Below are positions 9,691 to 21,138 of a stretch of 64,000 nt of DNA, piece by piece (within the stretch, counting starts at the first letter, position 1; every line of letters begins with the position of its first letter). Made by a program: the position numbers and the translations under genes. Source of the stretch: Serratia odorifera. Its GTDB lineage: Bacteria > Pseudomonadota > Gammaproteobacteria > Enterobacterales > Enterobacteriaceae. The notes below the pieces were generated by a model. That model had not been told where the DNA came from. It was given only the letters and a program-made list of their open reading frames with translations, and did no database searches. Location: positions 1,240,001 through 1,304,000 of the forward strand of contig NZ_LR134117.1 in assembly GCF_900635445.1 (NCBI RefSeq), in the 5' to 3' direction.

Positions 9691-11199
9691 GTGGAAACCA
9701 AAGACTTGATCGTTATCGGTGGCGGCATCAACGGTGCCGGCATCGCGGCGGATGCTGCCGGGCGCGGGCTGTCCGTACTGCTACTGGAAGCGCAAGACTT
9801 GGCCTGCGCTACGTCTTCCGCCAGCTCCAAACTGATCCATGGCGGCTTGCGCTACCTGGAACACTATGAATTCCGTCTGGTGAGCGAAGCGCTGGCCGAA
9901 CGTGAAGTGCTGCTGCGACTGGCGCCGCACATCGCGTTCCCGATGCGCTTCCGCCTGCCGCACCAGCCGCACCTGCGCCCGGCCTGGATGATCCGCACCG
10001 GTCTGTTCCTGTACGATCACCTGGGCAAGCGTACCAGCCTGCCGGGCAGCAAAGGGTTGCGATTTGGACCAGAATCGGTACTTAAGCCGGAACTGAAGCG
10101 CGGTTTCGAATATTCTGACTGCTGGTCGACGATGCCCGCCTGGTGGTACTGAACGCGCAGGAAGTGGTGGAACGCGGCGGCGAAGTGCGTACCCGCACCA
10201 AAGTGACCCGTGCATGGCGAGAAAACGGCCTGTGGATGGTTGAAGCCAGCGATATCGACAGCGGCAAAACCTTCACCTGGCGCGCCAAAGGTCTGGTGAA
10301 TGCGACCGGCCCGTGGGTGAAGCACTTCTTCGACGACGGTCTGAAGCTCAAATCGCCGTACGGTATCCGTCTGATCAAGGGCAGCCACATAGTGGTGCCT
10401 AAAGCGCATAACCAGCCGCAATCATACATTCTGCAAAACGAAGACAACCGCATCGTGTTCGTCATCCCGTGGCTGGACGAGTTTTCAATTATCGGCACCA
10501 CCGACGTGGAGTATCACGGCGATCCGAAAGACGTGAAAATCGACGACAATGAAATCGACTACCTGCTGAAGGTGTATAACGACCACTTCAAGAAGCAGCT
10601 GGGACGCGATGATATCGTCTGGACCTACTCCGGCGTGCGCCCACTGTGTGACGACGAGTCCGACTCGCCGCAGGCGGTCACTCGCGATTACACCCTGGAC
10701 GTGCATGATGCTGCTGGCCAGGCGCCGCTGCTGTCTGTGTTCGGCGGCAAACTGACCACCTACCGCAAGCTGGCAGAACATGCGATGGAAAAACTGGCCC
10801 GTTACTACCCGGGAGCCGGTCCGGCGTGGACCAAGAACGGCGCATTGCCGGGCGGTGACATCGGCGGCGATCGCGACGGCTACGCGGCCAAACTGCGACG
10901 TGAACACGGCTGGCTGCCAGAGTCGCTGGCACGCCGTTACGCGCGCACCTACGGCAGCCATAGCGCACTGATCCTGGCCGATGCCAACAGCCTGGCTGAA
11001 CTGGGCGAAGATTTCGGCCACGGTTTGTATGAGGCCGAACTGCGCTATCTGGTGGAAAAAGAGTGGGTGGTCGAGCTGGATGACGCCATCCTGGCGGCGT
11101 ACCAAACTCGGCATGTGGCTGGATCAGGCGCAACAGGCCCGCGTCAAAGCCTGGCTGGCAGAACACGCGAAAGCGAAAACGCTGTCGCTGGCCTCGTAA
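9691..11199 (+). CDS. glpD: Aerobic glycerol-3-phosphate dehydrogenase (two apparent frameshifts)
   Basis: FAD enzyme of the inner membrane face that oxidises glycerol-3-phosphate to DHAP and passes electrons to quinone. It starts with GTG at 9691 after GGAGGAAGG. The N-terminus METKDLIVIGGGINGAGIAA carries the FAD-binding GxGxxG. The frame breaks at about 10124, where one G seems missing in GACTGCTGGTCGAC (expected CWVDDARLVVLN). It breaks again at 11090-11091, where one extra C is present (expected DDAIWRRTKLGMW). Joined, it is about 502 residues against 501 in E. coli and ends LSLAS at 11199. The long read-through of the middle frame past 11199 is an artefact. It lies downstream of its repressor glpR. 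Confidence 0.94.
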
Positions 11200-11226
11200 C
11201 AACCGCGTACTCACCCCGTGAAACCA

Positions 11227-11251
11227 GGGCCGGATAATCCGGCCCTTTTTT
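11227..11251. terminator. Intrinsic terminator between glpD and glgP
   Basis: GGGCCGGAT-A-ATCCGGCCC followed by TTTTTT is a strong hairpin on the plus strand after glpD. It abuts the glgP stop codon (11253), so it can also act for the convergent glycogen operon. Confidence 0.88.
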
Positions 11252-11252
11252 A

Positions 11253-13699
11253 TTACAGCTTCACCGGCTTGATGTGCCAGATCTGGTCGGCATATTCCTG
11301 AATGGTGCGATCGGACGAGAAGTAGCCCATGTTGGCGATGTTCAGCACCGCCCGCCGCGTCCACTCATCCTGATGGCGATACAGCTCGTCGACCCGGTCC
11401 TGGGTGTCAACATAGCTGCGATAATCCGCCAGCAGCTGATAATGGTCGCCGAGATTAACCAGCGAGTCGAACAGATTACTGTAGCGCTTGGGCTCCTCCG
11501 GGCTGAAGGCGCCAGTGGCGATCTGCGTCAGCGCCTGGTGCAGTTCGGCGTCCTGTTCATAATACTGGTGCGGGTTGTACCCGTTACGCCGCAGCTCCTC
11601 GACCTGTTCGGCGGTGTTACCAAAGATAAAGATATTGTCTTCGCCGACGTGCTCGCGCATTTCAACGTTGGCACCGTCCAGCGTGCCGATGGTTAGCGCA
11701 CCGTTGAGCGCAAACTTCATGTTGCTGGTGCCGGACGCCTCGGTGCCGGCCAACGAGATCTGTTCGGACAGGTCTGCCGCCGGAATGATCATCTGCGCCA
11801 GGCTGACGCCATAGTTGGGAATAAACACCACTTTAAGCCGATCGTGCACGCGCGGATCGTGGTTGATCACCTTGGCCACATCATTGATCAAGCGGATAAT
11901 CTGTTTGGCGGCGTAGTAGGCTGACGCCGCCTTGCCGGCAAAAATCACCACGCGCGGCACGCGTTCGGTTTCCGGATCTTGCAGTAGCCGGTTGTAGCGG
12001 GTGATGACGTGCAGCACATTCAGCAGCTGGCGTTTATATTCATGAATGCGTTTGATCTGTACATCAAACAACGCATCCGGGTTGACCACCACGTTCAGCT
12101 TGCGGGCGATGTAAGCCGCCAGCCGCTGTTTGTTTTGCTGCTTGGCCTCCTGTACTGCCAGTAGAAAACTGGGGTAATCGACGTTGGGTTTAATCTCGCT
12201 CAACTGGCTGAGATCGGTGCGCCAGGTGTGGCCAATGGCATCGTCCAGCACCGCCGACAGCGGGCGATTGGCCAGCCCCAGCCAGCGTCGCGGCGTGACG
12301 CCGTTGGTTTTATTGCAAAAGCGATCGGGGAAGATACGGGCAAAATCGGCAAACAGCGATTGCACCATCAGTTCGGAATGCAGCGCAGAAACGCCGTTCA
12401 CCTTGTGACTGACCACCACCGCCAGCCACGCCATACGCACTTTGCGGCCGTTCTGTTCGTCGATGATCGACAAACGCGCCAGCAGATCGTTGTCGCCCGG
12501 CGCCTCCTGTTGCACATACTTGAGGAAATGATCGTTGATTTCGAAGATCAGCTGCAGGTGGCGCGGCAGGATCTTGCCGATCATCTCCACCGGCCAGGTT
12601 TCCAGCGCTTCGCTCATCAGCGTGTGGTTGGTGTAGGAAAACACTTTTTCCACCACGCTCCAGGCGTCGAGCCAATTGAATTTGTGCTCGTCAATCAGCA
12701 CCCGCATCAGTTCCGGGATCGACAGCACCGGGTGGGTATCGTTGAGGTGAATGGCGATCTTGTCTGCCAGATTATCAAAGGTCTTATGCATCGCCCAATG
12801 GCGGTTGAGGATATCCTGCACCGTCGCCGATACCAGGAAATACTCCTGCCGCAGCCGTAGCTCACGCCCGGAATAGGTCGAGTCATCCGGATACAGCACC
12901 CGCGATACGTTTTCAGAATGGTTTTTATCTTCCACCGCGGCAAAATAGTCGCCCTGATTAAACTTGCCCAGGTTGATTTCATTACTGGCCTGCGCACTCC
13001 ACAGCCGCAGGGTATTGGTGGCGTCAGTGTCAAAGCCGGGGATCACCTGATCGTAGGCAATCGCCAGCACCTCTTCGGTTTCTACCCAGCGGGTTTTCGC
13101 CCCTTCCTGCTGGACTCGTCCGCCAAAACGCACTTTGTAACGGGTGTTATGGCGCGGGAACTCCCATGGATTACCGTACTCCAGCCAATAGTCGGGTGAT
13201 TCCATCTGCTGGCCGTCCACGATGTTCTGTTTGAACATACCGTATTCGTAGCGGATGCCGTAACCGCGCCCCGGCAGCGCCAGCGTCGCCAGCGAATCCA
13301 GGAAACAGGCGGCTAACCGCCCCAAGCCGCCGTTGCCAAGCCCGGGTCGTTCTCTTCTTCCAACAGCTCGCCGAGGCTCAGGCCCATCTCTTCCAGCGCG
13401 TCCTGCAGATCCTGATAAATGCCCATCGACAGCAGGGCGTTCGACAACGTGCGCCCAAGCAGGAACTCCATCGACAGGTAATACACCTGCCGCACGTCCT
13501 GCGACAGCTGGGCACGGTTGGAACGCAGCCAGCGTTCCACCATGCGATCGCGCACCGCAAACAGGGCGGCGTTAAGCCAGTCATGCTGGGTAGCAATGGC
13601 CGGATCCTTGCCAATGATAAACATCAGCTTATAGGCAATGGAATGTTTCAGCGCTTCGACACTGACCGTGGGTGAGGTGTAGCTAAACGGTGAAGTCAT
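11253..13699 (-). CDS. glgP: Glycogen phosphorylase (one apparent frameshift)
   Basis: PLP enzyme that releases glucose-1-phosphate from glycogen non-reducing ends; last gene of glgBXCAP. It starts at 13699 (MTSPFSYTSPTVSVEALKHS). The frame shifts at about 13336, where one base is missing in the codons for ENDPGLGNGGLGRLAACF; both sides otherwise match GlgP. The repaired length is 815 residues, identical to E. coli. The PLP-lysine segment GTSNMKFALNGALTIGTLDG and the substrate loop YDTDATNTLRLW are visible. It lies 124 bases after glgA. It is distinguished from MalP by the longer N-terminal region and operon context. Confidence 0.95.
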
Positions 13700-13823
13700 T
13701 TTTCAATCCCGAGTGCGTGATTACAACAAGCATGGATATACCCTACCGGGCAGGTGTTACACCCAGGCGGCGCGCTGTGAATCGGTAAGCAGCCGCCTGG
13801 GACGAACCAGACCAGGAGCCGCC

Positions 13824-15257
13824 TCAAAGCAGCCGGCTATACAGCGACAGGTATTCTTTTGCCGCTACCTGCCAGCCAAAGTCGAGACTCATGGCATGAC
13901 GCTGTACGTGACGCCAGTGTTTCTGGCGGCTCCACAACACCATGGCACGCCGAATGGCATTGCCCAGCGCGACGGCATCACAGTCATCAAACACGAATCC
14001 ACTGGCGGTGCCGTCGGCCAGATTTTCCAGCGCGCAGTCCACCACCGTGTCCGCCAGTCCACCGGTGCGCCGTACCAGTGGTAACGTGCCATACTTCAGG
14101 CCGTACAGTTGCGTCAGGCCGCAGGGCTCGAAGCGGCTCGGCACCATAATCACATCAGCCCCGCCGATAATGCGGTGGGAGAAGGCTTCGTGATAGCCGA
14201 TCTGCACCCCGACCTGTTCCGGATAATCGGCGGCCGCCGCCAGAAACGCCTGTTGCAATACCGCATCGCCGGCACCGAGCAGCGCCAGTTGCCCGCCCTG
14301 CTCCAACAACGCTGGCAACGCCTCCAGCACCAGATCCAGCCCTTTTTGGCTGGTCAGCCGACTGACCACCGCAAACAGCGGCACCGACTCATCCATTTTC
14401 AGCCCCATGGCCTTTTGCAGATGCAGTTTGTTTTTCACTTTTTCTTTCAGATCGTCGGCGTCATAACGCGCCCGGAGCCGCGCGTCGTTGGCCGGATCCC
14501 AGATTTTTTCGTCGACGCCGTTCAGAATGCCACTCAACCGCCCCTGATGCTGCCGCTCCTGCAATAGCCCTTCCATACCGTAGCCAAACTCCGGTCGGGT
14601 GATTTCACGCGCGTAGGTCGGGCTGACGGCGGTGATGTGATCGGCATAGAACAGCCCAGCCTTCAGAAAGGACATCTGCCCGTGAAACTCGAGGCCGTAA
14701 ATGTCATAGAACGACTGGGGAAGCCACAGCTCGGTGACGTGATGTGCGGAAAACATGCCCTGATAGGCCAGGTTGTGCACGGTAAACACCGAACGTGCCG
14801 GGTGACCGTTTGCCGCCAGATAGGCGCAGGTCAGCCCGGCGTGCCAGTCATGGGCATGTACCAGCGTCGGCCGCCAATAGCGATCCAGCCCTTTGGCCAG
14901 TTCACAGGCCATCCAGCCAAGCAGCGCAAAGCGCCGGTGGTTGTCGGGGTAGGCATACATCGACTGGTCGTGGTACGGGCTGCCGGGTCGATCGTAAAGC
15001 CAGGGCGCATCAATCAGATAGATGCCAACGCCATGATAGCTGCCGTAGCGCAGCCCGACGCGGCCGGCGAACGAGTCGATTTCCGCCACCAGTACGGTTT
15101 CGGCAATGCCGGTGCGCAGATCAGGGAAAGCGGGCAATAACACCCGCACGTCGGCGCCGGCGTCAATCTGCGCCGCCGGCAGCGCGCCGACCACGTCTGC
15201 AAGCCCGCCGGTTTTGAGCAGTGGGAACATCTCAGAACATACGTGTAATACCTGCAT
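13824..15257 (-). CDS. glgA: Glycogen synthase (ADP-glucose)
   Basis: GT5 glycosyltransferase that adds glucose from ADP-glucose to glycogen. The chosen start is the ATG at 15257 (MQVLHVCSEMFPLLKTGGLA) with AGGAGT upstream; a longer open frame lacks homology. The product is 477 residues, exactly the E. coli length. The ADP-glucose site KTGGLADV lies at residues 15-22, and the C-terminal PSRFEPCGLTQLYGLKYGTLP contains the conserved E-x7-E retaining-GT motif. The frame is intact. It sits between glgC (88 bases) and glgP. Confidence 0.97.
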   Translation of the reverse strand: MQVLHVCSEMFPLLKTGGLADVVGALPAAQIDAGADVRVLLPAFPDLRTGIAETVLVAEIDSFAGRVGLRYGSYHGVGIYLIDAPWLYDRPGSPYHDQSMYAYPDNHRRFALLGWMACELAKGLDRYWRPTLVHAHDWHAGLTCAYLAANGHPARSVFTVHNLAYQGMFSAHHVTELWLPQSFYDIYGLEFHGQMSFLKAGLFYADHITAVSPTYAREITRPEFGYGMEGLLQERQHQGRLSGILNGVDEKIWDPANDARLRARYDADDLKEKVKNKLHLQKAMGLKMDESVPLFAVVSRLTSQKGLDLVLEALPALLEQGGQLALLGAGDAVLQQAFLAAAADYPEQVGVQIGYHEAFSHRIIGGADVIMVPSRFEPCGLTQLYGLKYGTLPLVRRTGGLADTVVDCALENLADGTASGFVFDDCDAVALGNAIRRAMVLWSRQKHWRHVQRHAMSLDFGWQVAAKEYLSLYSRLL

Positions 15258-15345
15258 CGCTACTCCTGAAATTCGGCCCGCTAACGGGCGCTGGGAGACA
15301 CGTAAGGACGCGACCAGCGCGCCCACGGGGTCCAAGGGCGACCCG

Positions 15346-16624
15346 CTATAACTTCGACAGCATGTCGCGCGTGACCAGCACGATGCCGCCTTCAGAGCGA
15401 TAGAAACGCTTACTGTCTTCATCGGCATTTTCGCCAATCACCATGCCTTCCGGGATCTGACAGGCACGGTCGATGATGCAGCGCCGCAGTCGGCAGGAAC
15501 GGCCGACGTTGACGTCCGGCAACAACACCGTGGAATCGATGGTACAGAAGGAGTTCACCCGCACACGCGGGAACAACACCGAATGCACCACCACCGAGCC
15601 GGAAACAATGCAGCCGCCGGACACCAGCGAGTTCATGGTCATGCCATGGCTGCCGGAGCGATCCTGTACGAACTTGGCCGGCGGCAACGGTTCCATGTGT
15701 GTGCGAATCGGCCAGGCGCGGTCGTACATATCCAGCTCCGGCGTCACCGACGCCAAATCCAGATTGGCGCGCCAATAGGCTTCCAACGTGCCAACATCGC
15801 GCCAATACGGCGGCAGCTCCGGATTGGAGGTTACGCAGGACAGCGTAAAGGGATGCGCCCAGGCGGCGTGCTGCGCGGTAATCTTCGGTATCAGATCCTT
15901 GCCGAAGTCATGGCTGGAATCCGGCGTCGACATGTCCTCTTCCAATAGGGTGAACAGATAGTCCGCATTAAAGATATAAATGCCCATGCTGGCGAGCGCC
16001 ATATCCGGGTTGTCCGGCATCGCCGGCGGCTGCGCGGGTTTTTTCCAGAAATTCCAGCACTCGGTCGTTTTCATCCACTTTCATCACGCCGAACTCGCTG
16101 GCTTGCTGCAACGGCACAGGCAGGCAGGCCACGGTGCACTGCGCGCCCTTTTCGACGTGGTCGATCAGCATGCGCGAATAATCCATCTTGTAGATATGAT
16201 CGCCGGCCAGAATCACCACGTATTCCGCATCGTAACGGCGGATGATATCCAGGTTCTGATACACCGCGTCGGCGGTGCCCTTGTACCAGTGTTCGGTGCT
16301 AAGCCGCTGCTGTGCCGGCAACAGATCGACAAACTCGTTCATTTCCTCATTGAGGAACGACCAGCCACGCTGAATGTGCTGTACCAGGGTGTGGGACTGG
16401 TATTGAGTGATCACCCCAATCCGTCGGATACCTGAATTCAGGCAGTTGGACAGGGCGAAATCGATAATGCGAAACTTGCCGCCAAAGTGCACCGCAGGCT
16501 TGGCGCGGGTCGAGGTTAAGTCTTTCAGGCGTGAGCCGCGGCCACCGGCCAGAATCAGGGCAACGGATTTGATCGGCAATTGCCGCGCCAACATCAAAGG
16601 GTCTTTGTTTTCAAATCTAACCAT
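15346..16624 (-). CDS. glgC: Glucose-1-phosphate adenylyltransferase (one apparent frameshift)
   Basis: Makes ADP-glucose from ATP and glucose-1-phosphate, the controlled step of bacterial glycogen synthesis. The N-terminal nucleotidyltransferase domain has LILAGGRGSRLKDLT and AKPAVHFGGKFRIIDF; the C-terminal left-handed beta-helix has SGSVVVHSVLFPRV. The frames meet at the T run 16039-16044 (plus strand), where one base is extra: VLEFLEK continues as PAQPPAMPDNPDMA in the next frame. Repaired length is 425 residues (E. coli 431; this one ends DMLSKL, slightly short). The start at 16624 gives MVRFENKDPLMLARQLPIKS. It follows glgX by 12 bases. Confidence 0.95.
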
Positions 16625-16636
16625 GATTGACTCCTT

Positions 16637-18613
16637 TTAATTATTGTCTGCCAGTACGCAAAGCGAGTGCGCAGGCTGGCGCCAGGCGGGCAAATCCGCC
16701 TGCGAGTCTTCCTGAACAAACGGGGTGACTAGCTGCCAATCGCCGGCAGGCAAGGTCATATCGACCGTCTCGGGGCCGGCATTAATCACCACCAGCCAAC
16801 GTTGGGACAGCCGAATTTGCAGCTGTGGTGGCGCATGCTCCCACTGCGATGCGCCAAGCGGCTGGCCCTGCGCATTCAGCCATTGCACGCAGCCATCCCC
16901 CTCCTGCCACCAGCGATCCTGACGCAGGGCGGGAATTTGTCGCCGCAGGCGGATCAGTGCAGCGGTATAGTCGAGCAGCGCCCGATCCGCCGACTGCCAG
17001 TCCAGCCAGGTAGTGGCATTATCCTGGCAATAGGCGTTGTTGTTACCGTGCTGGCTGTGACCATGCTCGTCGCCAGCCAACAGCATCGGCGTGCCCTGCG
17101 ACAGCAACAGCGTGGCAAGTAGCGCTCGTTGGCTGCGACCGCGGCGCTGCCTCACCTCGGCATCATCGGTTGGCCCTTCCACGCCGTGGTTATAGCTGTA
17201 ATTACGCCCGTTGCCGTCACGGTTGTCTTCGCCGTTCGGCTGGTTGTGCCGCTGGTTGTAGCTCACCAGATCCTGCAGGGTAAAGCCGTCGTGGGCGGTG
17301 AGCATGTTGACGCTGGCATAGGGTGCCCGGCCACGCCGGTCAAACACCTCGCTGGAGGCGGCAAAGCGCTGGGCGAATGCGCCAAGCGGCAAGTCGCCCA
17401 GCAGCCAGAAACGCCGCATATCGTCACGATAGTGGTCGTTCCACTCGGCAAAACGACCGGGAACCCCCCCCACCTGATAGCCGCCCGGGCCGATATCCCA
17501 AGGTTCGGCGATCAGCTTGCAGCGGGACAGGGTGTCGTCCGCCAGCATCGCCTGAAACAGCGGCGCGTCACGATCGAATGCTGGCCTGCGGCCCAAGACC
17601 GTGCCCAAATCGAAACGAAAGCCGTCGACGTGGCACTCGCGCGCCCAAAAACGCAGGCAATCCATCACCCATGCCACGCCCGACGGTTGGTCAAGCCGCA
17701 GCGTGTTGCCGCAGCCGGTGACGTTGGTATAGTCGCCGTCCGGGTTCAGCCAGTAATAGCTCGGGTTGTCGATACCGCGCAGCGACAGCGTCGGCCCGTC
17801 GATATCCAGCTCGGCGCTGTGGTTAAACACCACGTCCAGAATCACTTCAATACCGGCGCGATGCAGGGCTTTTACCGCGTCGCGGAACTCGCGCAACGGC
17901 GACGACTGGCTGGCATAGCGATGATCCGGCGCGTACGGCGCCAGCACGTTATAGCCCCAGTAGTTCTGTAGCCCGAGCTGCTGCAAGCGTGGCTCGGTGG
18001 TATGTTGCTGGACTGGCAACAGCTCTAGCGCAGTAATGCCCAAGTGAGTGAAGTAGGCGATCATCGCCGGGTGACCCAATGCCGCAAAGCTGCCGCGCAG
18101 CGCCGGCGGGATCGCCGGGTGTTGCAGCGTCAGACCGCGCACATGGGCTTCGTAAATCACCGTTTCTCCCCACGGCGTGGCCGGCGCGCGATCGTCCTGC
18201 CAATCGTAGGTCTCATCCACCACGATACATTTGGGCATCAGGGTCGCGCTGTCGTGTTCATCGGCCTGCTGATAACCACCGTGCAGCCGAGGATCGTCGT
18301 CAACCGGGCCTTCGACCGCGCGGGCGGCCGGATCCAGCAGCAGTTTTTGCGGATTGAAACGCAACCCCTGCGCCGGCGCAAACGGGCCGTGCACCCGATA
18401 AGCGTAACGCAGGCCCGGCCGACCTCCCGGCAGATAACCGTGCCAGATATCGCCGCTGCGCGCCGGTAACGGCAGGCGGGTTTCACGCTGCTCGGCATCA
18501 AACAGGCACAGCTCCACCCGCGTGGCATTGGCTGAAAACAGCACGAAGTTGACGCCACTGCCGTCGAAATGGGCGCCGTAAGGGGCGGCAACACCGGGTT
18601 GCAATTCCCTCAT
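16637..18613 (-). CDS. glgX: Glycogen debranching enzyme
   Basis: GH13 isoamylase-type enzyme that cuts alpha-1,6 branches left after phosphorylase action. It has 658 residues (E. coli 657). An N-terminal CBM48-like region (PYGAHFDGSGVNFVLFSANA) precedes the catalytic barrel with the nucleophile Asp in DGFRFDLGTVLG, the acid Glu in KLIAEPWDIGPGG and the third Asp in MLTAHDGFTLQDL. The start overlaps the glgB stop by four bases (ATGA), showing translational coupling. Intact frame. Confidence 0.97.
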   Translation of the reverse strand: MRELQPGVAAPYGAHFDGSGVNFVLFSANATRVELCLFDAEQRETRLPLPARSGDIWHGYLPGGRPGLRYAYRVHGPFAPAQGLRFNPQKLLLDPAARAVEGPVDDDPRLHGGYQQADEHDSATLMPKCIVVDETYDWQDDRAPATPWGETVIYEAHVRGLTLQHPAIPPALRGSFAALGHPAMIAYFTHLGITALELLPVQQHTTEPRLQQLGLQNYWGYNVLAPYAPDHRYASQSSPLREFRDAVKALHRAGIEVILDVVFNHSAELDIDGPTLSLRGIDNPSYYWLNPDGDYTNVTGCGNTLRLDQPSGVAWVMDCLRFWARECHVDGFRFDLGTVLGRRPAFDRDAPLFQAMLADDTLSRCKLIAEPWDIGPGGYQVGGVPGRFAEWNDHYRDDMRRFWLLGDLPLGAFAQRFAASSEVFDRRGRAPYASVNMLTAHDGFTLQDLVSYNQRHNQPNGEDNRDGNGRNYSYNHGVEGPTDDAEVRQRRGRSQRALLATLLLSQGTPMLLAGDEHGHSQHGNNNAYCQDNATTWLDWQSADRALLDYTAALIRLRRQIPALRQDRWWQEGDGCVQWLNAQGQPLGASQWEHAPPQLQIRLSQRWLVVINAGPETVDMTLPAGDWQLVTPFVQEDSQADLPAWRQPAHSLCVLADNN

Positions 18614-20796
18614 GGCGCCTCCCGCAGCAGGTACAGCGTTGCCAGTGGCGGGACGGTAATGTCGATCGAATGATCGCGGCCGTGGCTGCCGATCGCCTGC
18701 GATTGAACCCGGCCCTGATTACCGGTATTGCTGCCGTGGTAATGGTGCGAATCGGTATTGAGTATTTCCCGATAGGTGCCCGGTTGGGAAAGGCCGATGC
18801 GATACTGGTGGCGCGGCACCGGGGTAAAATTGCTGACGGCAATCAGTTGGTTACCGTCGGCGTCGTAGCGGGCAAAGGCAAAGACCGAGTTGTCGAAATC
18901 GTCTACCACCAGCCATTCAAAGCCGTCCGGCAGATAGTCGCGTTGGTACAGCGGCGGCGTGTTCTGGTAGCAATGGTTGAGATCGCGCACCAGCCGCTGA
19001 ACGCCGTGGTGCCAACCGTCCAGTCCTTCCAGCAAATGCCAGTCCAGGCTGGTGTCGAAGTTCCATTCGCGTCCCTGGGCAAATTCACAGCCCATAAACA
19101 GCAGTTTTTTGCCGGGGTGCGCCCACATAAAACCGTAATAGGCGCGCAGATTGGCGAACTTCTGCCAGGCGTCGCCCGGCATCCGATCCAGCACCGAACG
19201 TTTGCCGTGCACTACTTCGTCATGGGAAATTGGTAGCACGAAGTTTTCGGTGTAGGCATACAGCATGCCGAAGGTCATTTGGTTATGGTGATATTTGCGA
19301 TGCACCGGATCACACTGCATGTAGTTCAGCGTGTCGTGCATCCAGCCCAGGTTCCATTTGTAATGGAACCCCAGTCCGTTAGACTCCGGCGCAACGTGAC
19401 GCCGGGATAGTCGGTGGACTCTTCCGCCAGCGTTACCGCGCCTGGCCGCGCCTTGCCCAGCGTGTGGTTGGTGTACCGCAGGAAGGCGATAGCTTCGAGG
19501 TTTTCATTGCCGCCGTAGTAGTTCGGTACCCACTCGCCCTCGGCGCGGCTGTAGTCGCGATAGATCATCGAGGCGACCGCGTCCACCCGTAGGCCATCGA
19601 TACCGTAGCGTTCCAGCCAAAAAAAGGCGTTTCCCGCCAGATAGTTACGCACCTCATGGCGACCGTAGTTGTAGATCAGCGTGTTCCAGTCCTGGTGGAA
19701 ACCTTCACGCGGGTCGGCATATTCATACAGCGCGGTACCGTCAAAATTGGCCAGTCCGTAGGCGTCGCTGGGGAAATGCCCAGGCACCCAGTCAAGGATC
19801 ACGTTGATACCAGCCTGATGCGCCGCTGCCACAAAAGCCCTGAACTCCGCCGGCGTGCCAAAGCGACGGGTCGGAGCATACAGCCCCAGCGGTTGATAGC
19901 CCCAGCTGCCGTCGAACGGATGTTCGTTGATCGGCAGCAGTTCGAGATGGGTAAACCCCATCTGTTTCACATACGGGATCAGCTGTTCCGCCAGCTCCTG
20001 ATAGCTGAGCCAGAAATTGTTGTCACTGTGCCGACGCCACGAACCAAGATGCACCTCATAGATTGAAACCGGCCGATCGAAACCGTTGGCTTGCTGGCGC
20101 TGCGTCGTGTTTTCTACCACCTCGGGCAATGGGGCGACCAGCGAAGCGGTATCCGGGCGCATTTGCGCCTCAAACGCATAGGGATCGGCCTTGAGCTGGG
20201 TATTGCCGTAACAGTCGATGATTTCATATTTATACAGCTGACCTGCGCTCACCCCCGGCAGGAACAGTTCCCAGATGCCGTTCTCTTTGCGCAGACGCAT
20301 CGGATGACGGCGGCCATCCCAAAAGTTGAACTCCCCCCACCACCGAAACGCGCTGGGCATTTGGCGCCCATACCGCAAAGCTGACGCCAGCCACGCCGTC
20401 CAGTTCGCTCAGATGGGCTCCCAGGCGTTCATAGGGTCGCAAATGGGTGCCTTCAGCCAATAGCCAGCTGTCGATCTCCTGCAAAAGTGTGCCAAAACGG
20501 TAGGGATCTTCCAACAATTGTTGATGTTGTTGCCATTTAACCGAAAACTGGTAGTGAAAAGGATTTTTACGACGAGGAACGGTAGCGCAGAAGAAGCCTC
20601 TCGGTTCCAGGCAGTCGAGCTGCGTTACCCGACGACCGGTTTGTGCATCCACCAGCCATACCTCGCTGGCATCAGGGAATAACGCTCGCACCTGTAGGCC
20701 CGCTGCGGTGACATGCATGCCAAGCAGGGAGAACGGATCGGCATAATTACCGGAAATCAACTGATTAATCACGTCACGATCGGGAAGTACAGGCAT
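18610..20796 (-). CDS. glgB: 1,4-alpha-glucan branching enzyme (two apparent frameshifts)
   Basis: Introduces alpha-1,6 branches into glycogen; first gene of the glg operon. The start chosen is the ATG at 20796 (MPVLPDRDVINQLISGNYAD) behind GGGAG. The order is an N-terminal N1/CBM48 module, then the GH13 barrel with GLRVDAVASMIYRDY (nucleophile Asp), LAEESTDYPG (acid Glu) and ISHDEVVHGK. One C is extra in the run 20333-20338 (plus strand), splitting RVSVVGEFNFWDGRRHP. One base is missing near 19393-19396, splitting VT.APESNGLGFHYKWN. The repaired length is 728 residues, identical to E. coli. Confidence 0.95.
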
Positions 20797-21138
20797 GTTC
20801 TTCTCCCTTTGCTTAATAGCATGATCCCTAAGGGCTACATTTTTTAAACGTTCGCCGTTGTGTTTATCATGCAATTCATTCGATGACTAAAGCGTGATTG
20901 CGGTCGGTTATTGATTAAACTTTACGCGTCCGACCTGTAGATCGCTCTTTCTGCTTCTTTTTAGACATATTCCTAGCAGAGATGAAAATTCAATCATCTA
21001 CACAGTAAGCATAGCCAAAGACGAATAAAAAAACGGCGATAGCGGTGAGGAAAATTTTTCAGCCACAATGGGGAAAACGGCAGAAATGGGGGCTTGATGG
21101 GGCTGGCTGGCACCAGCCCCGGTATGTGTCGGTTATTT
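20797..21138. other. glgB-asd intergenic region
   Basis: A 342-bp gap upstream of glgB and downstream of asd. It includes a GGGGCTGG-CTGGCA-CCAGCCCC hairpin at about 21091-21119, close to the asd stop, which could end asd transcription although no T-run follows. It should also hold the glg operon promoter, but I cannot place one with confidence. Confidence 0.4.

Noticed and set aside
11200..11237. Extended end of the second glpD frame
   Set aside because: The true C-terminus (KAWLAEHAKAKTLSLAS) is in the next frame and stops at 11199.
11253..13699. GlgP as a duplicated MalP
   Set aside because: Operon position, N-terminal sequence and length show two distinct, normal enterobacterial phosphorylases.
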